Assembly (NCBI RefSeq): GCF_000734965.1
Contig: NZ_JMTB01000059.1
Span: forward strand, 62,001-126,000
Source of the DNA: Trabulsiella guamensis ATCC 49490
GTDB taxonomy: Bacteria; Pseudomonadota; Gammaproteobacteria; Enterobacterales; Enterobacteriaceae
Reading direction: 5' to 3'
DNA: 64,000 nt
Below are positions 12,592-24,352 of the stretch, one piece after another. Position numbers and translations under genes: made by a program. The stretch's first letter is position 1, and each line of letters opens with the position of its first letter. A model generated the notes under the pieces. The model searched no databases and was not told the DNA's origin. It saw only the letters and a list, made by a program, of their open reading frames with translations.

Positions 12592-13832
12592 CGAACACCC
12601 CGCGTAAACGCCTGAGCCTTTTCCAGACGCGTTTCATAATCAATGCGCAGCAAAAACATGATTGCTGTCGACATAATCAACAAACTCGAACCACCGTAAC
12701 TGATCAGCGGCAGCGTCAGACCTTTGGTCGGCAGCATGCCCGCTGCCGCACCGACGTTCACTAACGCCTGAAAACTGAACCAGATACCGATAGAACAGGC
12801 GAGGAAACCCGCAAAACGTTGGTTAATCTCCAGTGCTTTTCGCCCGATAGACATCGCACGAAAAGCGACGAAGAATACCATTAAAAGTGCCAGTACCACA
12901 CCGATATAACCTAATTCCTCGCCGATAATGGCAAAGATGAAGTCAGTATGCGCTTCCGGCAGATACTCCAGTTTCTGGACGGAGTTCCCCAGCCCCTGCC
13001 CCCACATTTCGCCGCGGCCAAACGCCATCAGCGACTGGGTAAGCTGATAACCGCTGCCGAACGGATCTTCCCACGGGTTCCAGAAGGAGGTCACGCGGCG
13101 GATACGGTACGGCTCGGCGAGGATCAGCAGCACTACCGCCGAAAGCCCCATGCCGATAATGGCAATGAACTGCCACAGCTTGGCGCCCGCCAGGAACAGC
13201 ATCGCCAGCGTAGTGACGAACAACACCACCACGGTACCGAGGTCCGGCTGCGCCAGCAGCAGGATCGCCAGCACAAAAATCACCCCCATCGGTTTTAAGA
13301 AGCCGCGAAGGTTGTTACGCACCTCGTCAGCTTTGCGCACCAGATAGTTGGCGATATAGCAAAACAGCGACAGCTTGGTAAATTCCGCTGGCTGAATACG
13401 TAGCGGGCCAATCGCAATCCAGCGTGATGCCCCGTTAACCGAACTCCCGACAACCAGTACGATAAGCAGCATCACAATAGAAAGAATGAGCATGGTGGTG
13501 CTGTGACGCTGCCAGAACTCCATCGGCAGGCGCAGGGTAATCAGCCCCAGGCACAGCGCCAGGATCAAGTACAGACCGTCACGTTTGGCAAACAGGAAAG
13601 GATCGTTTGCCAGACGCTGCCCCACTGGCATGGATGCCGAAGTCACCATGATGAAACCGATAGCTCCCAGCCCAAGCGTCAGCCACAGCAGCGTACGGTC
13701 GTACATGACCAGGCTGTCGGTGTCTTTCTCTCGCGAGCCCATCACCCAGCCTTTTAACGCGTTGAACACCCAGACCAGAATTCCTGATCCAGGCAGTCGC
13801 GGCATTCTCAGGCGAGGGAGAGATAAGCGCAT
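12588..13832 (-). CDS. ftsW: Septal peptidoglycan glycosyltransferase FtsW
   Basis: SEDS-family polytopic membrane protein that polymerises lipid II at the septum together with FtsI. 414 residues with about ten membrane segments beginning near residue 45. The conserved SEDS stretch near residue 295 ([18 protein letters not shown]) and the ISYGGSS motif near 375 are present. It overlaps murD by one base and murG by four. Confidence 0.97.
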   Translation of the reverse strand: MRLSLPRLRMPRLPGSGILVWVFNALKGWVMGSREKDTDSLVMYDRTLLWLTLGLGAIGFIMVTSASMPVGQRLANDPFLFAKRDGLYLILALCLGLITLRLPMEFWQRHSTTMLILSIVMLLIVLVVGSSVNGASRWIAIGPLRIQPAEFTKLSLFCYIANYLVRKADEVRNNLRGFLKPMGVIFVLAILLLAQPDLGTVVVLFVTTLAMLFLAGAKLWQFIAIIGMGLSAVVLLILAEPYRIRRVTSFWNPWEDPFGSGYQLTQSLMAFGRGEMWGQGLGNSVQKLEYLPEAHTDFIFAIIGEELGYIGVVLALLMVFFVAFRAMSIGRKALEINQRFAGFLACSIGIWFSFQALVNVGAAAGMLPTKGLTLPLISYGGSSLLIMSTAIMFLLRIDYETRLEKAQAFTRGVR

Positions 13833-15148
13833 CAGCCTAACTCCTTCGCGAGACGCGTAAATTCATCACCGCGCTGCTCAAAATTTTTGAACTGATCGAG
13901 GCTGGCGCAAGCCGGAGACAGAAGTACCATGTCACCCGCGTTGACCTGCGGCGCAATCAGACGCATCGCCTCTTCCATGGTGTCGGTCTGCGTCGCAATT
14001 TCAGGACGCAGTGCCGCCAGCTCGCCGCCATCACGGCCAAAGCAATACAGGCGGACATTATCGCCGCCCAGATACTGTTTCAGTGCGCTGAAATCGGCGG
14101 ATTTACCGTCCCCCCCCAGTAACAGATACAGCGTACCGTCAACATGCAGCCCGTTCAGTGCCGCTTCAGTACTGCCGACGTTGGTCGCTTTTGAGTCGTT
14201 AATCCAGCGCACGCCGTTATGCTCCAGCGCCAGCTGGAAACGATGCGGCAGACCGGTAAAGGTTGTCAGCGCTTTCAGACTGCTGGCGCGCGGTAACCCG
14301 ACCGCATCAGCCAGTGCCAGCGCTGCCAGCGCATTGCTGTAGTTATGCTGCCCGGAGAGCTTCATCTCTTTCACGTTCAGCACTTTTTCACCTTTCACCC
14401 GCAGCCAGGTTTCGCCTTGCTGACGGTTCAGGTGATAGTCGCCCATGTTGACGCCAAAGCTGACGCAACGCTCATCGGCGCCACGTACCGGCATGGTCAG
14501 CGCGTCATCGGCGTTGACCACGCAAACTTTGGCGTTTTCATAAACGCGTAACTTGGCCGCGCGGTACTGCTGCAGACCAAACGGATAACGATCCATATGA
14601 TCTTCTGTGACATTCAGAATGGTTGCCGCGGCTGCCTGCAAACTGGAGGTGGTTTCCAGCTGGAAGCTGGAGAGTTCCAGCACGTACAGTTCGCGGGTAG
14701 CATCCAGCAGCATCAGGGCTGGCAGACCAATATTACCGCCGACACCAACGTTCACGCCTGCCGCTTTCGCCATTTCACCAACCAGCGTCGTGACGGTGCT
14801 CTTGCCGTTCGATCCGGTGATCGCCACGATCGGCGCCTGCGCTTCGCGACAGAACAGCTCGATGTCGCCGACGATCTCCACCCCCGCTTCCGCTGCGGCG
14901 CTCAGCGACGGATGCGCCAGCGCGATCCCTGGACTTGCCACGATCAGATCAGCATCCATCAGCCAACTGTCATTCAGGCTACCGGTATGATGTTCAATCT
15001 CTTCCGGCAGTTTATCGAGACCAGGCGGCGTCATACGGGTATCCATGACGCGCGGTGTTACGCCGCGCGCGAGGAAAAAATCGACGCAGGAAAGTCCGGT
15101 CAGTCCGAGACCGATAATGGCGACTTTTTTGCCCTGGTAATCTGCCAT
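13832..15148 (-). CDS. murD: UDP-N-acetylmuramoyl-L-alanine--D-glutamate ligase MurD
   Basis: Adds D-Glu to UDP-MurNAc-L-Ala. 438 residues, as in E. coli. The N-terminal motif [15 protein letters not shown], the ATP loop [14 protein letters not shown] near residue 110, [10 protein letters not shown], and the substrate motif INDSKATN near 317 are intact. It starts two bases after the mraY stop. Confidence 0.98.
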   Translation of the reverse strand: MADYQGKKVAIIGLGLTGLSCVDFFLARGVTPRVMDTRMTPPGLDKLPEEIEHHTGSLNDSWLMDADLIVASPGIALAHPSLSAAAEAGVEIVGDIELFCREAQAPIVAITGSNGKSTVTTLVGEMAKAAGVNVGVGGNIGLPALMLLDATRELYVLELSSFQLETTSSLQAAAATILNVTEDHMDRYPFGLQQYRAAKLRVYENAKVCVVNADDALTMPVRGADERCVSFGVNMGDYHLNRQQGETWLRVKGEKVLNVKEMKLSGQHNYSNALAALALADAVGLPRASSLKALTTFTGLPHRFQLALEHNGVRWINDSKATNVGSTEAALNGLHVDGTLYLLLGGDGKSADFSALKQYLGGDNVRLYCFGRDGGELAALRPEIATQTDTMEEAMRLIAPQVNAGDMVLLSPACASLDQFKNFEQRGDEFTRLAKELG

Positions 15149-15150
15149 GA

Positions 15151-16233
15151 TTAACGTACCTTCAGCGTTGCCAGACCAATCAGGACCAGCATCAGCGAAA
15201 TCACCCAGAAGCGCACGATAACGCGCGGTTCTGGCCAGCCTTTCAGTTCATAGTGGTGGTGAATCGGCGCCATACGGAAGATGCGCTGACCGCGCAATTT
15301 AAAGGAGCCTACCTGCAGAATGACCGACAGGGTTTCCACTACGAACACACCACCCATAATGACCAGCAGGAACTCCTGACGCAGCAGCACGGCGATAATG
15401 CCCAGCGCGCCGCCCAGTGCCAGAGAACCGACATCGCCCATGAAAACCTGGGCCGGGTAGGTGTTAAACCACAAAAATCCTAAACCGGCGCCGACAATCG
15501 CCGTACAGACAATCACCAGTTCGCCGGCATGGCGTAAATACGGAATATGCAGGTAGCTGGCGAAGTTCATGTTACCTGTCGCCCACGCCACCAGCGCAAA
15601 GCCTCCCGCGACAAACACCGTCGGCATAATGGCCAGCCCATCGAGGCCATCGGTCAGGTTGACGGCGTTGCCAGTACCCACGATGACAAAGTACGCCAGC
15701 AGCACATAAAACAGCCCCAGTTGCGGCATGACGTCTTTAAAGAACGGCACCACCAGTTCGGTGGCAGGCGTGTCTTTACCGGCGAGGTACAGCGCGAACG
15801 CCACACCCAGCGCAATCACCGACATCCAGAAATATTTCCAGCGGGCGATAAGCCCTTTGGTGTCTTTGCGCACCACTTTGCGGTAGTCATCGACAAAGCC
15901 GATGATGCCGTAGCCGACTAACACAACCAGCACGCACCAGACGTACGGGTTGGACGGGTAAGCCCACAGCAGCACAGACACCACAATCGCGGTGAGGATC
16001 ATAATCCCGCCCATCGTTGGCGTACCGCGCTTGCTGAAGTGCGATTCCGGACCGTCGTTACGAACCACCTGGCCAAAGGACAGTTTTTGCAGACGGGCAA
16101 TCATGCGCGGGCCCATCCACAATGAGATGAACAGCGCAGTCAGCAGGCTGACAATGGCGCGAAACGTCAGATAGGAAAAGACGTTAAAGCCGGAATAATA
16201 TTTGACCAAATGTTCGGCCAGCCACACTAACAT
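15151..16233 (-). CDS. mraY: Phospho-MurNAc-pentapeptide transferase MraY
   Basis: Inner-membrane enzyme making lipid I from UDP-MurNAc-pentapeptide and undecaprenyl phosphate. 360 residues with about ten membrane segments. The catalytic aspartates lie in GFVDDYRKV (115 and 116 in E. coli) and [12 protein letters not shown] (267). The histidine loop [13 protein letters not shown] is near residue 322. The start overlaps the murF stop by seven bases. Confidence 0.98.
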   Translation of the reverse strand: MLVWLAEHLVKYYSGFNVFSYLTFRAIVSLLTALFISLWMGPRMIARLQKLSFGQVVRNDGPESHFSKRGTPTMGGIMILTAIVVSVLLWAYPSNPYVWCVLVVLVGYGIIGFVDDYRKVVRKDTKGLIARWKYFWMSVIALGVAFALYLAGKDTPATELVVPFFKDVMPQLGLFYVLLAYFVIVGTGNAVNLTDGLDGLAIMPTVFVAGGFALVAWATGNMNFASYLHIPYLRHAGELVIVCTAIVGAGLGFLWFNTYPAQVFMGDVGSLALGGALGIIAVLLRQEFLLVIMGGVFVVETLSVILQVGSFKLRGQRIFRMAPIHHHYELKGWPEPRVIVRFWVISLMLVLIGLATLKVR

Positions 16234-17585
16234 GTCCCGTTCTCCTGTAATGCGCGTACTACCTCTTCCATGGCGGCACTACGTGAACCCTTCACTAAAA
16301 TAGTTATCATTTGTTTTTCTTCTACGATGCCGCGAAGACGGGCAATCAAAGAGGCTTTCTCGGCAAAATGTTCGCCCACACCGCTGGCATTGCTGATCGC
16401 CTGGCTCAGTTTGCCCACGCTCAGCACGCGATCGAGACCGGCGGTCTTTGCTGCTTCACCGACCTGAACATGGCAGGCTTCACTTTCAGCGCCCAGTTCC
16501 GCCATATCGCCGACCACCAGAACACGGTAGCCTGGCATTTCCGATAACACTTGCACCGCCGCCGTCATTGAACCGACGTTGGCGTTATAGGAGTCATCCA
16601 GCAACAGCTTGTTCTCTGCCAGTTGGATCGGGAACAGACGCCCCGGCACTGATGTTAAACTTGCCAGCCCCGCTTTTATCGCCTGAAGATCCGCGCCGAC
16701 CGCCATCGCCAGTGACGTTGCCGCCAGCGCGTTGGCGATATTGTGACGTCCCGGCAGCGGCAACAGAACATCGGTGCTGCCGTTCGGCGTTTGCAGTGTG
16801 AACTCCGTACCGTGACTGGTCACATGAATGTTGGTGGCGGTAAAATCGCTGTTCGCCGCATTCGGGGAAAAACGCCAGACTTTACGGTCACCAATCACAC
16901 TCTGCCAGTTCAGCCAGTCATTGTTATCAGCATTCATAATGGCGATGCCGTTTTCTGACAGACCGGTATAAATCTCACCTTTGGCTTTTGCCACACCCGC
17001 CAGTGAGCCAAACCCTTCCAGGTGCGCCGCTGCCAGGTTATTGACCAGTGCCGCCTCCGGGCGCGTCAGACCCACGGTCCAGGCGATTTCACCCTGGTGG
17101 TTCGCTCCCAGTTCAATCACTGCAAACTGGTGTGCTTTCGTCAGGCGCAACAAGGTCATCGGCACGCCGATGTCATTATTGAGGTTCCCGGCGGTATAAA
17201 GCGTATTTCCACACTGACTGAGGATCGCCGCCGTCATCTCTTTCACAGAGGTTTTTCCGGATGAACCGGTCAGCGCCACCACGCGCGCCGGTACATTCTG
17301 GCGCACCCAGGCGCCGAGTTCGCCAAACGCCAGGCGTGTATCTTTCACCACGACCTGCGGCAATTCACAGTCCAGTTTACGGCTGACCAGTAACGCACCA
17401 GCACCGCCAGCTTTGGCCTGGTCGGCAAAATCGTGGGCGTCAAATCGTTCGCCTTTCAGCGCCACAAACAGACAACCCGCCGTCAGCTGGCGCGTATCGG
17501 TGGTTACGGCGTCAATCGTCAGATCCTGTCCATGCAGTTCGCCGCGCAGAACATCGGCCAGTTGGCGTAGCGTCACGCTGATCAT
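16227..17585 (-). CDS. murF: UDP-MurNAc-tripeptide--D-Ala-D-Ala ligase MurF
   Basis: Completes the pentapeptide precursor using the DdlB product. 452 residues. The ATP loop [13 protein letters not shown] near residue 104, the Mur motif [13 protein letters not shown] and [13 protein letters not shown] near 326 are visible. It overlaps murE by four bases and mraY by seven. Confidence 0.98.
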   Translation of the reverse strand: MISVTLRQLADVLRGELHGQDLTIDAVTTDTRQLTAGCLFVALKGERFDAHDFADQAKAGGAGALLVSRKLDCELPQVVVKDTRLAFGELGAWVRQNVPARVVALTGSSGKTSVKEMTAAILSQCGNTLYTAGNLNNDIGVPMTLLRLTKAHQFAVIELGANHQGEIAWTVGLTRPEAALVNNLAAAHLEGFGSLAGVAKAKGEIYTGLSENGIAIMNADNNDWLNWQSVIGDRKVWRFSPNAANSDFTATNIHVTSHGTEFTLQTPNGSTDVLLPLPGRHNIANALAATSLAMAVGADLQAIKAGLASLTSVPGRLFPIQLAENKLLLDDSYNANVGSMTAAVQVLSEMPGYRVLVVGDMAELGAESEACHVQVGEAAKTAGLDRVLSVGKLSQAISNASGVGEHFAEKASLIARLRGIVEEKQMITILVKGSRSAAMEEVVRALQENGTC

Positions 17586-19069
17586 GCGACCACTCCCAGC
17601 AGACGCGCTGCGGTAACGCGGTCAGAATAGTCCAGACGACGAGTACCCACGATTTGATAATCTTCATGGCCTTTGCCAGCGACCAGAACCACATCGTTCT
17701 CTTTGGCCTGCATGATGGCGTTCGTGACCGCTTCCGCGCGACCCTCTTTGACTATCGCGCGCCCGGCATCGACCATGCCAGCCAGAATATCGTTGATAAT
17801 GGCCCGTGGCTCTTCGGTGCGTGGGTTGTCATCAGTAACCACCACAATATCGGCAAACTGTTCGGCAATCGCTCCCATTAACGGACGTTTGCCTTTGTCG
17901 CGATCGCCACCACAGCCAAAGACGCACCACAGGTGGCCCGCGCAGTGCAGACGCGCCGCTTCCAGCGCTTTCTCCAGCGCATCCGGCGTATGGGCGTAAT
18001 CCACCACTACCGCGGGTTTACCCGGTGCAGTAAACACTTCCATGCGCCCGCAAACCGGTTGCAGACGCGCCGCCGTTTTCAGCAAGCTCGCCAGCGGGTA
18101 ACCCAGCGCCAGCAGCGTCGCCAACGCCAGCAACAGGTTGCTGACGTTAAAAGCGCCCATCAGACGGCTTTCGATTTCACCGTTGCCCCAGCTGGATGCA
18201 AACTCGATAGTGGCGCCGCTGTCGTGATAATTCACGGCGGTCGCCTTCAGCCAGCGACCATGACAGTTCGGGTTAATATGATCTTCCATCGACACCGCAA
18301 CGGCATCCGGCAATTTTGCCAGCCAGCGACGGCCCACGTCGTCATCGGCGTTGATAATCGCCTGACCGCAGTGGTGTGTGGAATAAAGCAGCCATTTCGC
18401 CGCTTCGTAATGTTCCATGTCGCCGTGATAATCGAGATGGTCACGGCTCAGGTTGGTAAACACTGAGGCGGCAAATTTCAGCGCCGCCACGCGATGCTGC
18501 ACCAGACCGTGGGAAGAGACTTCCATCGCAGCGAAGGTGGCCCCCTGCCCTGCCAGACCTGACAGCACGTGCTGCACGTCAACAGCGGAGCCGGTGGTGT
18601 TTTCCGTCGGCACCACTTTTCCGAGCAGACCATTACCCACAGTACCCATCACAGCACTGGTTTCGCCGAGCAGTTGCGCCCATTGCGCCAGCAGTTGCGT
18701 GGTGGTGGTTTTCCCGTTGGTGCCGGTTACGCCTACCAGACGCAGATGGTCGGAAGGCTCATGATAAAAACGTCCGGCAAGCGCGGATAAACGCTCGTTT
18801 AACTGGCTGAGGTAGATCACCGGAACACCGTGCATTACACGGATTTCGCCATCGGCGGCTTCATCTTTTGCCTCAGCAATAATGGCAGCAACACCTTGCG
18901 CAATCGCCTGCGGGATATATCGACGCCCGTCCGCCTGATGACCCAACACCGCAACGAAGAGATCGCCCGAAGCAGCCACACGGCTGTCGAGCGTCATCTC
19001 TCGCAGTGCTCGCTCCGGTGCGTTCGGCACCCACGGAGCAAGAAGGTCGCGCAAATTACGATCTGCCAC
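17582..19069 (-). CDS. murE: UDP-MurNAc-L-Ala-D-Glu--meso-DAP ligase MurE
   Basis: Adds meso-diaminopimelate to the precursor. 495 residues, beginning with a GTG codon as in E. coli ([10 protein letters not shown]). The ATP loop [12 protein letters not shown] is near residue 112. The DNPR motif ([12 protein letters not shown], near 414) selects meso-DAP over lysine, which fits a Gram-negative cell wall. The start lies 14 bases inside the ftsI 3' end. Confidence 0.98.
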   Translation of the reverse strand: MADRNLRDLLAPWVPNAPERALREMTLDSRVAASGDLFVAVLGHQADGRRYIPQAIAQGVAAIIAEAKDEAADGEIRVMHGVPVIYLSQLNERLSALAGRFYHEPSDHLRLVGVTGTNGKTTTTQLLAQWAQLLGETSAVMGTVGNGLLGKVVPTENTTGSAVDVQHVLSGLAGQGATFAAMEVSSHGLVQHRVAALKFAASVFTNLSRDHLDYHGDMEHYEAAKWLLYSTHHCGQAIINADDDVGRRWLAKLPDAVAVSMEDHINPNCHGRWLKATAVNYHDSGATIEFASSWGNGEIESRLMGAFNVSNLLLALATLLALGYPLASLLKTAARLQPVCGRMEVFTAPGKPAVVVDYAHTPDALEKALEAARLHCAGHLWCVFGCGGDRDKGKRPLMGAIAEQFADIVVVTDDNPRTEEPRAIINDILAGMVDAGRAIVKEGRAEAVTNAIMQAKENDVVLVAGKGHEDYQIVGTRRLDYSDRVTAARLLGVVA

Positions 19070-20822
19070 CTGTTCCCTCGCCTTGATTAATCACAAATTC
19101 ACTTTTCTCGCCTGTTGCCAGCGCATCCGGTTCAATGTTCATGGTGCGTAAGACGCCGCCCATGATGGCACCAAACACCGGCGCAGAAACGGCGCCACCG
19201 TAGTATTTACCTGCCTGTGGATCGTTGATAACCACGACCAGCGCAAAGCGCGGCTGGCTCGCTGGCGCAACGCCCGCGGTGTAAGCAATATATTTGTTGA
19301 TGTAGCGGCCATCAGGCCCTACTTTTTTCGCCGTACCGGTTTTAATCGCGATGCGATAGCCTTTGATCGCCGCTTTCACGCCACCGCCGCCAGGCAGTGC
19401 AACGCTTTCCATCATGTGGACGACGGTACGAACGATCGGTTCCGGGAAGACTCGCTCACCCGGAACCGGAGGATCAACCTTAGTAATCGACAGCGGCCGA
19501 TAGATGCCATAGCTGCCGATGGTTGCGTAGACTCGCGCTAACTGTAACGGGGTTACCATTAGCCCATAGCCGAAAGAGAAGGTGGCCCTCTCTATGTCAG
19601 ACCACCGTTGTTTTTGAGGATATAAGCCACTGCGTTCTCCGACCAACCCCAAATTGGTCGCCTTTCCTAGCCCAAAACGTGAGTAAGTATCTACTAACGC
19701 TGAGGACGGCATCGCTAACGCCAGTTTGGAGACACCGACGTTACTCGACTTCTGTAATACCCCGGTCAGGGTTAATTCGCTGTAGCGCGCCACGTCTTTG
19801 ATTTCGTGGCCGTTAATTCGGTATGGAATGGTGTTCAGGACGCTGTTTTCGTTGACGATTCCGCGTTGCAACGCCGTCATCACGACCATCGGTTTTACTG
19901 TTGAACCTGGTTCAAATACGTCGGTGATCGCCCGGTTACGCATCGCGTCTTTCGCTGTACCAGTGAAGTTGTTCGGGTTGTACGACGGGCTGTTCGCCAT
20001 CGCCAGCACTTCGCCAGTGTTCACGTCCACCAGTACCGCGCTACCTGACTCCGCTTTGTTGAACGCCACAGCGTTATTCAGTTCGCGGTAAACCAGCGCC
20101 TGCAGACGTTCATCAATGCTCAACGCCAGGTTGTGCGCGGCCTGGCTGTCGGTTGAAGAGATATCTTCAATAACGCGACCGTAACGGTCTTTGCGCACGA
20201 TACGCTCGCCCGGTTGACCGGTCAGCCACTTGTCAAAGCTCTTCTCGACCCCCTCAATCCCCTGGCTGTCGACGTTAGTGAAGCCGATGAGGTGAGCGGT
20301 CACTTCGCCTGACGGATAATAGCGGCGAGATTCTTCACGCAGATGAATCCCCGGTAACTTCAGTTTTTTGATGTAATCCGCCATGTCCGGGTTAACCTGA
20401 CGCGCCAGATAAATAAAACGTCCTTTCGGATTCGCATTCACCCGCGATGCCAGTTGATCCAGCGGTATTTTCAGTGCATCAGCGAGCGCCTTCCAGCGGT
20501 TATCAAGGCTGATCCCGCCTGCATCATGTAATTCTTTAGGATCTGCCCAGATCGCTTTCACCGGCACGCTGACCGCCAACGGACGACCGGAACGGTCGGT
20601 GATCATGCCGCGGGAGGTCGCGACTTCCTGAACGCGCAGGGAACGCATGTCGCCCTGACGTACCAGCATGTCCGGATTCACGATCTGCAACCAGGCTACA
20701 CGGCCCAGCAGGAACGCCAACGCCAGCAGGATACAACCGCAAAGCAACGCAAAACGCCAACTGATAAAGTTGGCCTGTTCTTCCTGACGTTTTGGTTTTA
20801 GCGTCTTTGCCGCTGCTTTCAT
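19056..20822 (-). CDS. ftsI: Septal transpeptidase FtsI (PBP3)
   Basis: Class B penicillin-binding protein that cross-links septal peptidoglycan, the target of aztreonam and cephalexin. 588 residues as in E. coli. One N-terminal membrane segment (about 24-45, [22 protein letters not shown]), a pedestal domain, and a transpeptidase domain with the catalytic serine in EPGSTVKP (Ser307 in E. coli), the SSN motif ([10 protein letters not shown]) and KTGTAKK near 494. I see no PBP3 insertion such as YRIN/YRIK near residue 333; the local sequence is [11 protein letters not shown], where YRIN is the normal family sequence. Confidence 0.98.
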   Translation of the reverse strand: MKAAAKTLKPKRQEEQANFISWRFALLCGCILLALAFLLGRVAWLQIVNPDMLVRQGDMRSLRVQEVATSRGMITDRSGRPLAVSVPVKAIWADPKELHDAGGISLDNRWKALADALKIPLDQLASRVNANPKGRFIYLARQVNPDMADYIKKLKLPGIHLREESRRYYPSGEVTAHLIGFTNVDSQGIEGVEKSFDKWLTGQPGERIVRKDRYGRVIEDISSTDSQAAHNLALSIDERLQALVYRELNNAVAFNKAESGSAVLVDVNTGEVLAMANSPSYNPNNFTGTAKDAMRNRAITDVFEPGSTVKPMVVMTALQRGIVNENSVLNTIPYRINGHEIKDVARYSELTLTGVLQKSSNVGVSKLALAMPSSALVDTYSRFGLGKATNLGLVGERSGLYPQKQRWSDIERATFSFGYGLMVTPLQLARVYATIGSYGIYRPLSITKVDPPVPGERVFPEPIVRTVVHMMESVALPGGGGVKAAIKGYRIAIKTGTAKKVGPDGRYINKYIAYTAGVAPASQPRFALVVVINDPQAGKYYGGAVSAPVFGAIMGGVLRTMNIEPDALATGEKSEFVINQGEGTGGRS

Positions 20823-20837
20823 GCGTCGCTGTAATCC

Positions 20838-21203
20838 TTATTTCTGTACCACGATATTTTCTTGTGACGGATCGACATGCTGCATTTGCAACTTTTCTGT
20901 CGCGATCCGCTCAACCCGGCTGTGATCGCCGAGCGCGTTTTCTTCGAGGATCAGATTGCGCCACTCGATATCCAGAGCGTCGCGTTCCAGAACCATTTGT
21001 TCGCGTTGCGCGGTCAACAGGCGCGTATGGTGCGCCGTCGTCACGACCGTCACCGCGGTCACAATGATGCAAATGAACAAGCAGAGTGGCAGCTTCCCAA
21101 ACCGCAAAAGATCGTCACCGATCACGCCAGGCAAGGCATGGCGCTCGTTGCTTCCAATCGATCCTTTTACTTTGCTTAAGGCCTCTGACACTCTGCTGAT
21201 CAT
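20838..21203 (-). CDS. ftsL: Cell division protein FtsL
   Basis: Small bitopic divisome protein that forms a complex with FtsB and FtsQ and helps activate FtsWI. 121 residues, nearly identical to E. coli. The N terminus is cytoplasmic, one membrane segment covers about residues 38-57 ([20 protein letters not shown]), and a periplasmic leucine-zipper coiled coil follows ([20 protein letters not shown]). The start overlaps rsmH by four bases. Confidence 0.98.
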   Translation of the reverse strand: MISRVSEALSKVKGSIGSNERHALPGVIGDDLLRFGKLPLCLFICIIVTAVTVVTTAHHTRLLTAQREQMVLERDALDIEWRNLILEENALGDHSRVERIATEKLQMQHVDPSQENIVVQK

Positions 21204-22141
21204 GCGTTCGTCCTTTCTGCGATACGCAGCACTGAACTACGAGCGCGTGGATTCTCTGCCACTTCATCTTCGCCCGGCAACATCTTGCCTAATGCCCGAA
21301 AATGACGGCCACCCAGCTTCCTGAGTTGCTCTTCTGTCATCGGAAGCCCTGCCGGAACCTGAGGACCGCGGCTTTGCTCACGCATAAAGCGTTTCACAAT
21401 ACGGTCTTCCAGCGAGTGGAAACTGATGACGGAAAGCCGCCCACCCGGGGCCAGCACGTCGATCGAGCTCTTTAGCGCCTGCTCTATCTCCTCCAGTTCA
21501 CTGTTCACCCAGATGCGCACCGCCTGGAAGGTACGGGTCGCGGGATGTTTGAATTTGTCTTTCACCGGTGTTGCCGCCGCCACCACGTCAGCCAGCTCTT
21601 TGGTGCGGGTCATCGGCTGTTCGCGATTTCGCTCCACAATGGCGCGGGCAATGCGTTTGCCGAAACGTTCTTCGCCAAAGGTTTTGATCACCCAGGCGAT
21701 GTCGGCTTCGTCGGCATTCAGCAGCCATTCTGCGGCGGATTGCCCGCGTGTCGGGTCCATGCGCATGTCCAGCGGACCGTCACGCATAAAGGAGAAACCA
21801 CGCTCAGCATCATCAAGTTGCGGTGAAGAGACACCAAGATCGAGGAGAATGCCGTCGATCTTGCCAGTAAGATCGCGCCCGGCAACGTAGTCGCCCAGCG
21901 CAGAAAAAGGACCATGGATAATGGAAAAGCGGGGATCGTCGATACGTTGTGCTTCGGCGATCGCATGCGGATCCCGATCGATAGCCAGCAGACGTCCTTC
22001 CGCGCCCAGTTGCGAAAGAATCAGTCGCGAATGACCGCCGCGACCAAAGGTGCCATCGATGTAGATACCATCAGGACGAATATTCAGGCCATTCACGGCC
22101 TCGTCCAGAAGTACCGTCGTATGTTTAAAGTTTTCCATCAT
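21200..22141 (-). CDS. rsmH: 16S rRNA m4C1402 methyltransferase RsmH
   Basis: S-adenosylmethionine-dependent enzyme (formerly MraW) that N4-methylates C1402 in the ribosomal decoding centre. 313 residues. The SAM-binding motif [14 protein letters not shown] is near residue 29, followed by [20 protein letters not shown] near 99 and [15 protein letters not shown] near 237. It follows the mraZ stop directly (stop at 22142-22144). Confidence 0.98.
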   Translation of the reverse strand: MMENFKHTTVLLDEAVNGLNIRPDGIYIDGTFGRGGHSRLILSQLGAEGRLLAIDRDPHAIAEAQRIDDPRFSIIHGPFSALGDYVAGRDLTGKIDGILLDLGVSSPQLDDAERGFSFMRDGPLDMRMDPTRGQSAAEWLLNADEADIAWVIKTFGEERFGKRIARAIVERNREQPMTRTKELADVVAAATPVKDKFKHPATRTFQAVRIWVNSELEEIEQALKSSIDVLAPGGRLSVISFHSLEDRIVKRFMREQSRGPQVPAGLPMTEEQLRKLGGRHFRALGKMLPGEDEVAENPRARSSVLRIAERTNA

Positions 22142-22600
22142 TTATAAGGACAAATCCTGCAGCCGATCCGACAGCTCTCCGGATGCGGACTGCTCAGCGT
22201 CTATATCTTCCTTGACCCGTTGATACCAGGTCGTTTCGTCCCACAGCTCAAATTTGTTGAACTGCCCGACCAGCATCACTTCTTTGGTCAGCCCGGCGTG
22301 TTGCCGTAAAACCGGTGCAATCAGTAAACGACCGGCGTTATCCATCTGACATTCGCTTGCATGTCCAAGCAGCAAACGCTGTACGCGGCGCTCGGCCTGA
22401 TTCATGCTCGACAGGCGCGACAGTTTTTGCTCGATAATTTCCCATTCGGGAAGTGGGTAAAGCAGCAGGCATGGGTGATGGATGTCAATGGTGCAAACCA
22501 TTAAACCGGAAGCGTTTTCGACCAGCCGATCGCGATACCGCGTGGGTATCGATAAACGACCCTTGCTGTCGAGATTGACTAACGTTGCCCCACGGAACAT
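22142..22600 (-). CDS. mraZ: Transcriptional regulator MraZ
   Basis: 152-residue AbrB-like DNA-binding protein with two MraZ/SpoVT-like repeats, each with a DxxGR core ([10 protein letters not shown] near residue 9 and [11 protein letters not shown] near 87). In E. coli it represses the dcw promoter. I start it at the ATG at 22600 (MFRGATLV), which matches the family. A longer frame to 22636 would cover the MraZ repeats and has no support. It is the first gene of the dcw operon. Confidence 0.97.
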   Translation of the reverse strand: MFRGATLVNLDSKGRLSIPTRYRDRLVENASGLMVCTIDIHHPCLLLYPLPEWEIIEQKLSRLSSMNQAERRVQRLLLGHASECQMDNAGRLLIAPVLRQHAGLTKEVMLVGQFNKFELWDETTWYQRVKEDIDAEQSASGELSDRLQDLSL

Positions 22601-22608
22601 GCCAGCCT

Positions 22609-22644
22609 CACCCCTTTTCTCCACTTTCACCCACAAATTCCCAC
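22609..22644 (-). promoter_or_regulatory. MraZ-binding direct repeats in mraZ leader
   Basis: On the minus strand, GTGGGA (22644-22639), GTGGGT (22634-22629), GTGGAG (22624-22619) and GGGGTG (22614-22609) recur with an exact 10-base period between the promoter and the mraZ start. TGGGA-type repeats at 10-bp spacing are the known MraZ operator in E. coli, so autoregulation is inferred. Confidence 0.8.
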
Positions 22645-22651
22645 CTAAAAG

Positions 22652-22681
22652 AGTTTACGGAGCGGAGGAAAAGCTTGTCAA
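22652..22681 (-). promoter_or_regulatory. mraZ (dcw cluster) promoter
   Basis: On the minus strand, a perfect -35 TTGACA (complement of 22676-22681) and a -10 TAAACT (complement of 22652-22657) are separated by 18 bases. This corresponds to the E. coli mra promoter that drives the early dcw genes. Confidence 0.85.
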
Positions 22682-23096
22682 GCCAGCACTGACGCTAACA
22701 GAGTTAAAAAACCCAATAATGGCGGCAGATATTCGCCCTGTTTAATTTATGTCCACCAAACGAGGCAAATTAACGCTATGAATAGTTGTAAGAAAAAAAA
22801 CAAATCTGTTCATGCTCGTTAAAAGAAACTCAATATCATCGAGCGAAAATATAAAGTGTCAGTTTGCGACGTGCGCGGCATTTTAGGACATTCCCGGACG
22901 CGTTAACAGCCCTTCTGCGCTCAGGGAGCCGCCCTTTTTCGGCGGGATGGCGGGTGTGGCGATAGGTTTGCCAGAGAAGTGTTTGTTAATTGGGCAAATC
23001 CGCGGAGGGTGTAACAAAATAATACAATAATATTCTTTTGGAACTGGCCAGGATCTCTTTTCTGGTGAGAATTAACCCGATTTGAATTAGATCCCT
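22682..23096. other. mraZ-cra intergenic region
   Basis: Gene-free stretch between the mraZ promoter and the cra terminator, moderately AT-rich, with a GC-rich island near 22905-22965. That island contains a small hairpin (CCGCC at 22929-22933 pairing with 22941-22945). I see no convincing open frame, tRNA or repeat family. Confidence 0.5.
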
Positions 23097-23097
23097 G

Positions 23098-23137
23098 GAA
23101 AAACTAAGGAATTATCTGAATATCAAATAATCCCTTA
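23098..23137 (-). terminator. cra terminator
   Basis: An 11-bp stem with one G-T pair (23127-23137 with 23105-23115) and an 11-base loop, followed on the minus strand by five T residues. The opposite side carries a run of seven T on the plus strand, so it could also stop antisense transcription. Confidence 0.75.
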
Positions 23138-23167
23138 CTTTTTTTCATTACCGCATCGGTTATTCGC

Positions 23168-24172
23168 TTAACGACGGCTCAGGCTTCCGCGGCGATACAG
23201 ATTACGACGGATACGACTCAGTCCCGGCTTCGGTTTACGCGGTTCATCAAGACTCGCCAGCACGATTTCTAACACGCGCTCGGCGACATCGCGGTGACGC
23301 TGAGCAACCGCCAGCACCGGGCATTGCAGGAAATCCAGCAGTTCGTGATCGCCAAAGGTGGCGATGGCCAGCTCCGGCGGCAGTTTCCCTTCGCGGCGCA
23401 GTGTCACATCCATCACCCCCTGCAAGAGCGCAAAAGACGTGGTGAACAGCGCCTGCGGCATCGGGTTCGTTTCCAGCCATTTATCAAACAACTGAGCGGC
23501 AGCTTCGCGCTCATAACTGTTCGCGTACAGATAATTCACTTCACGCGGATCGTCTTTCCAGGCGGTACGGAATCCCTGCTCACGCAGGAAACTGACGGAG
23601 AGTTCCGGCAGCGCGCCAAGATAGAGGACGGTTTCCGCCGGGAATTTACGCAGCTCAGCAGCCAGCATCTCGGCATCATCCTGATCAGCACCGACGACGC
23701 TGGTGAAGTGTTCGCGATCGAGTGCGCGATCGAGCGCCACAATCGGGAAATTGTCATTCGCCCAGCGCTGATAGAAAGGATGCTCTGGCGGCAAGGAGGT
23801 TGAAACAATAATGGCATCGACCTGCCGCTGTAACAGATGCTCAATACAGCGCATTTCGTTATCCGGTTGATCTTCCGAACAGGCAATCAGCAACTGATAA
23901 CCACGCTGACGCGCCTGACGCTCCAGGTAATTGGCGATACGGGTATAGCTGGTGTTTTCCAGATCGGGGATCACCAGGCCAATAGAACGCGTGCGTCCTG
24001 CACGTAGCCCGGCAGCCACCGCGTTCGGATGGTAGTTGTGCTCTCGCACCACGGCCATCACTTTTTCGACGGTCTTATCACTCACGCGATACTGCTTGGC
24101 TTTACCGTTAATCACATAGCTCGCCGTCGTGCGGGAGACACCGGCAAGCCGGGCGATTTCATCCAGTTTCAC
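23168..24172 (-). CDS. cra: Catabolite repressor-activator Cra (FruR)
   Basis: LacI-family regulator that switches carbon flow between glycolysis and gluconeogenesis and responds to fructose 1-phosphate and related sugar phosphates. 334 residues, starting with GTG as in E. coli. The N-terminal helix-turn-helix ([20 protein letters not shown]) is followed by the periplasmic-binding-like effector domain. It is transcribed alone, between the ilvIH terminator and its own terminator. Confidence 0.97.
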   Translation of the reverse strand: MKLDEIARLAGVSRTTASYVINGKAKQYRVSDKTVEKVMAVVREHNYHPNAVAAGLRAGRTRSIGLVIPDLENTSYTRIANYLERQARQRGYQLLIACSEDQPDNEMRCIEHLLQRQVDAIIVSTSLPPEHPFYQRWANDNFPIVALDRALDREHFTSVVGADQDDAEMLAAELRKFPAETVLYLGALPELSVSFLREQGFRTAWKDDPREVNYLYANSYEREAAAQLFDKWLETNPMPQALFTTSFALLQGVMDVTLRREGKLPPELAIATFGDHELLDFLQCPVLAVAQRHRDVAERVLEIVLASLDEPRKPKPGLSRIRRNLYRRGSLSRR

Positions 24173-24298
24173 AATTGCCCCTTGCTTAACTTGTACAATC
24201 CATAACCTTCGCGAAGGTATGGGTAAAATTTATTAACATCTAAGCGCAGAATGATAACTGCGGCAACCGCTTTTATTGACTCTTCCCACTGGATTCGC

Positions 24299-24336
24299 AA
24301 AAAAAAAGCCTGACTGGCGACGTCAGGCTATTTTTT
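24299..24336 (-). terminator. ilvIH terminator
   Basis: An 8-bp perfect stem (AGCCTGAC at 24307-24314 with 24322-24329) and a 7-base loop. The minus strand continues with a run of nine T residues, and A-rich sequence on the other side is suited to bidirectional action. Confidence 0.85.
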
Positions 24337-24352
24337 AATTCATCAGTGGGGC

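Noticed and set aside
19800-19840. Possible PBP3 (FtsI) YRIN resistance insertion
   Set aside because: The sequence [13 protein letters not shown] is the normal family sequence. A resistance insertion would duplicate the YRIN or YRIK motif, and the total length of 588 is wild type.
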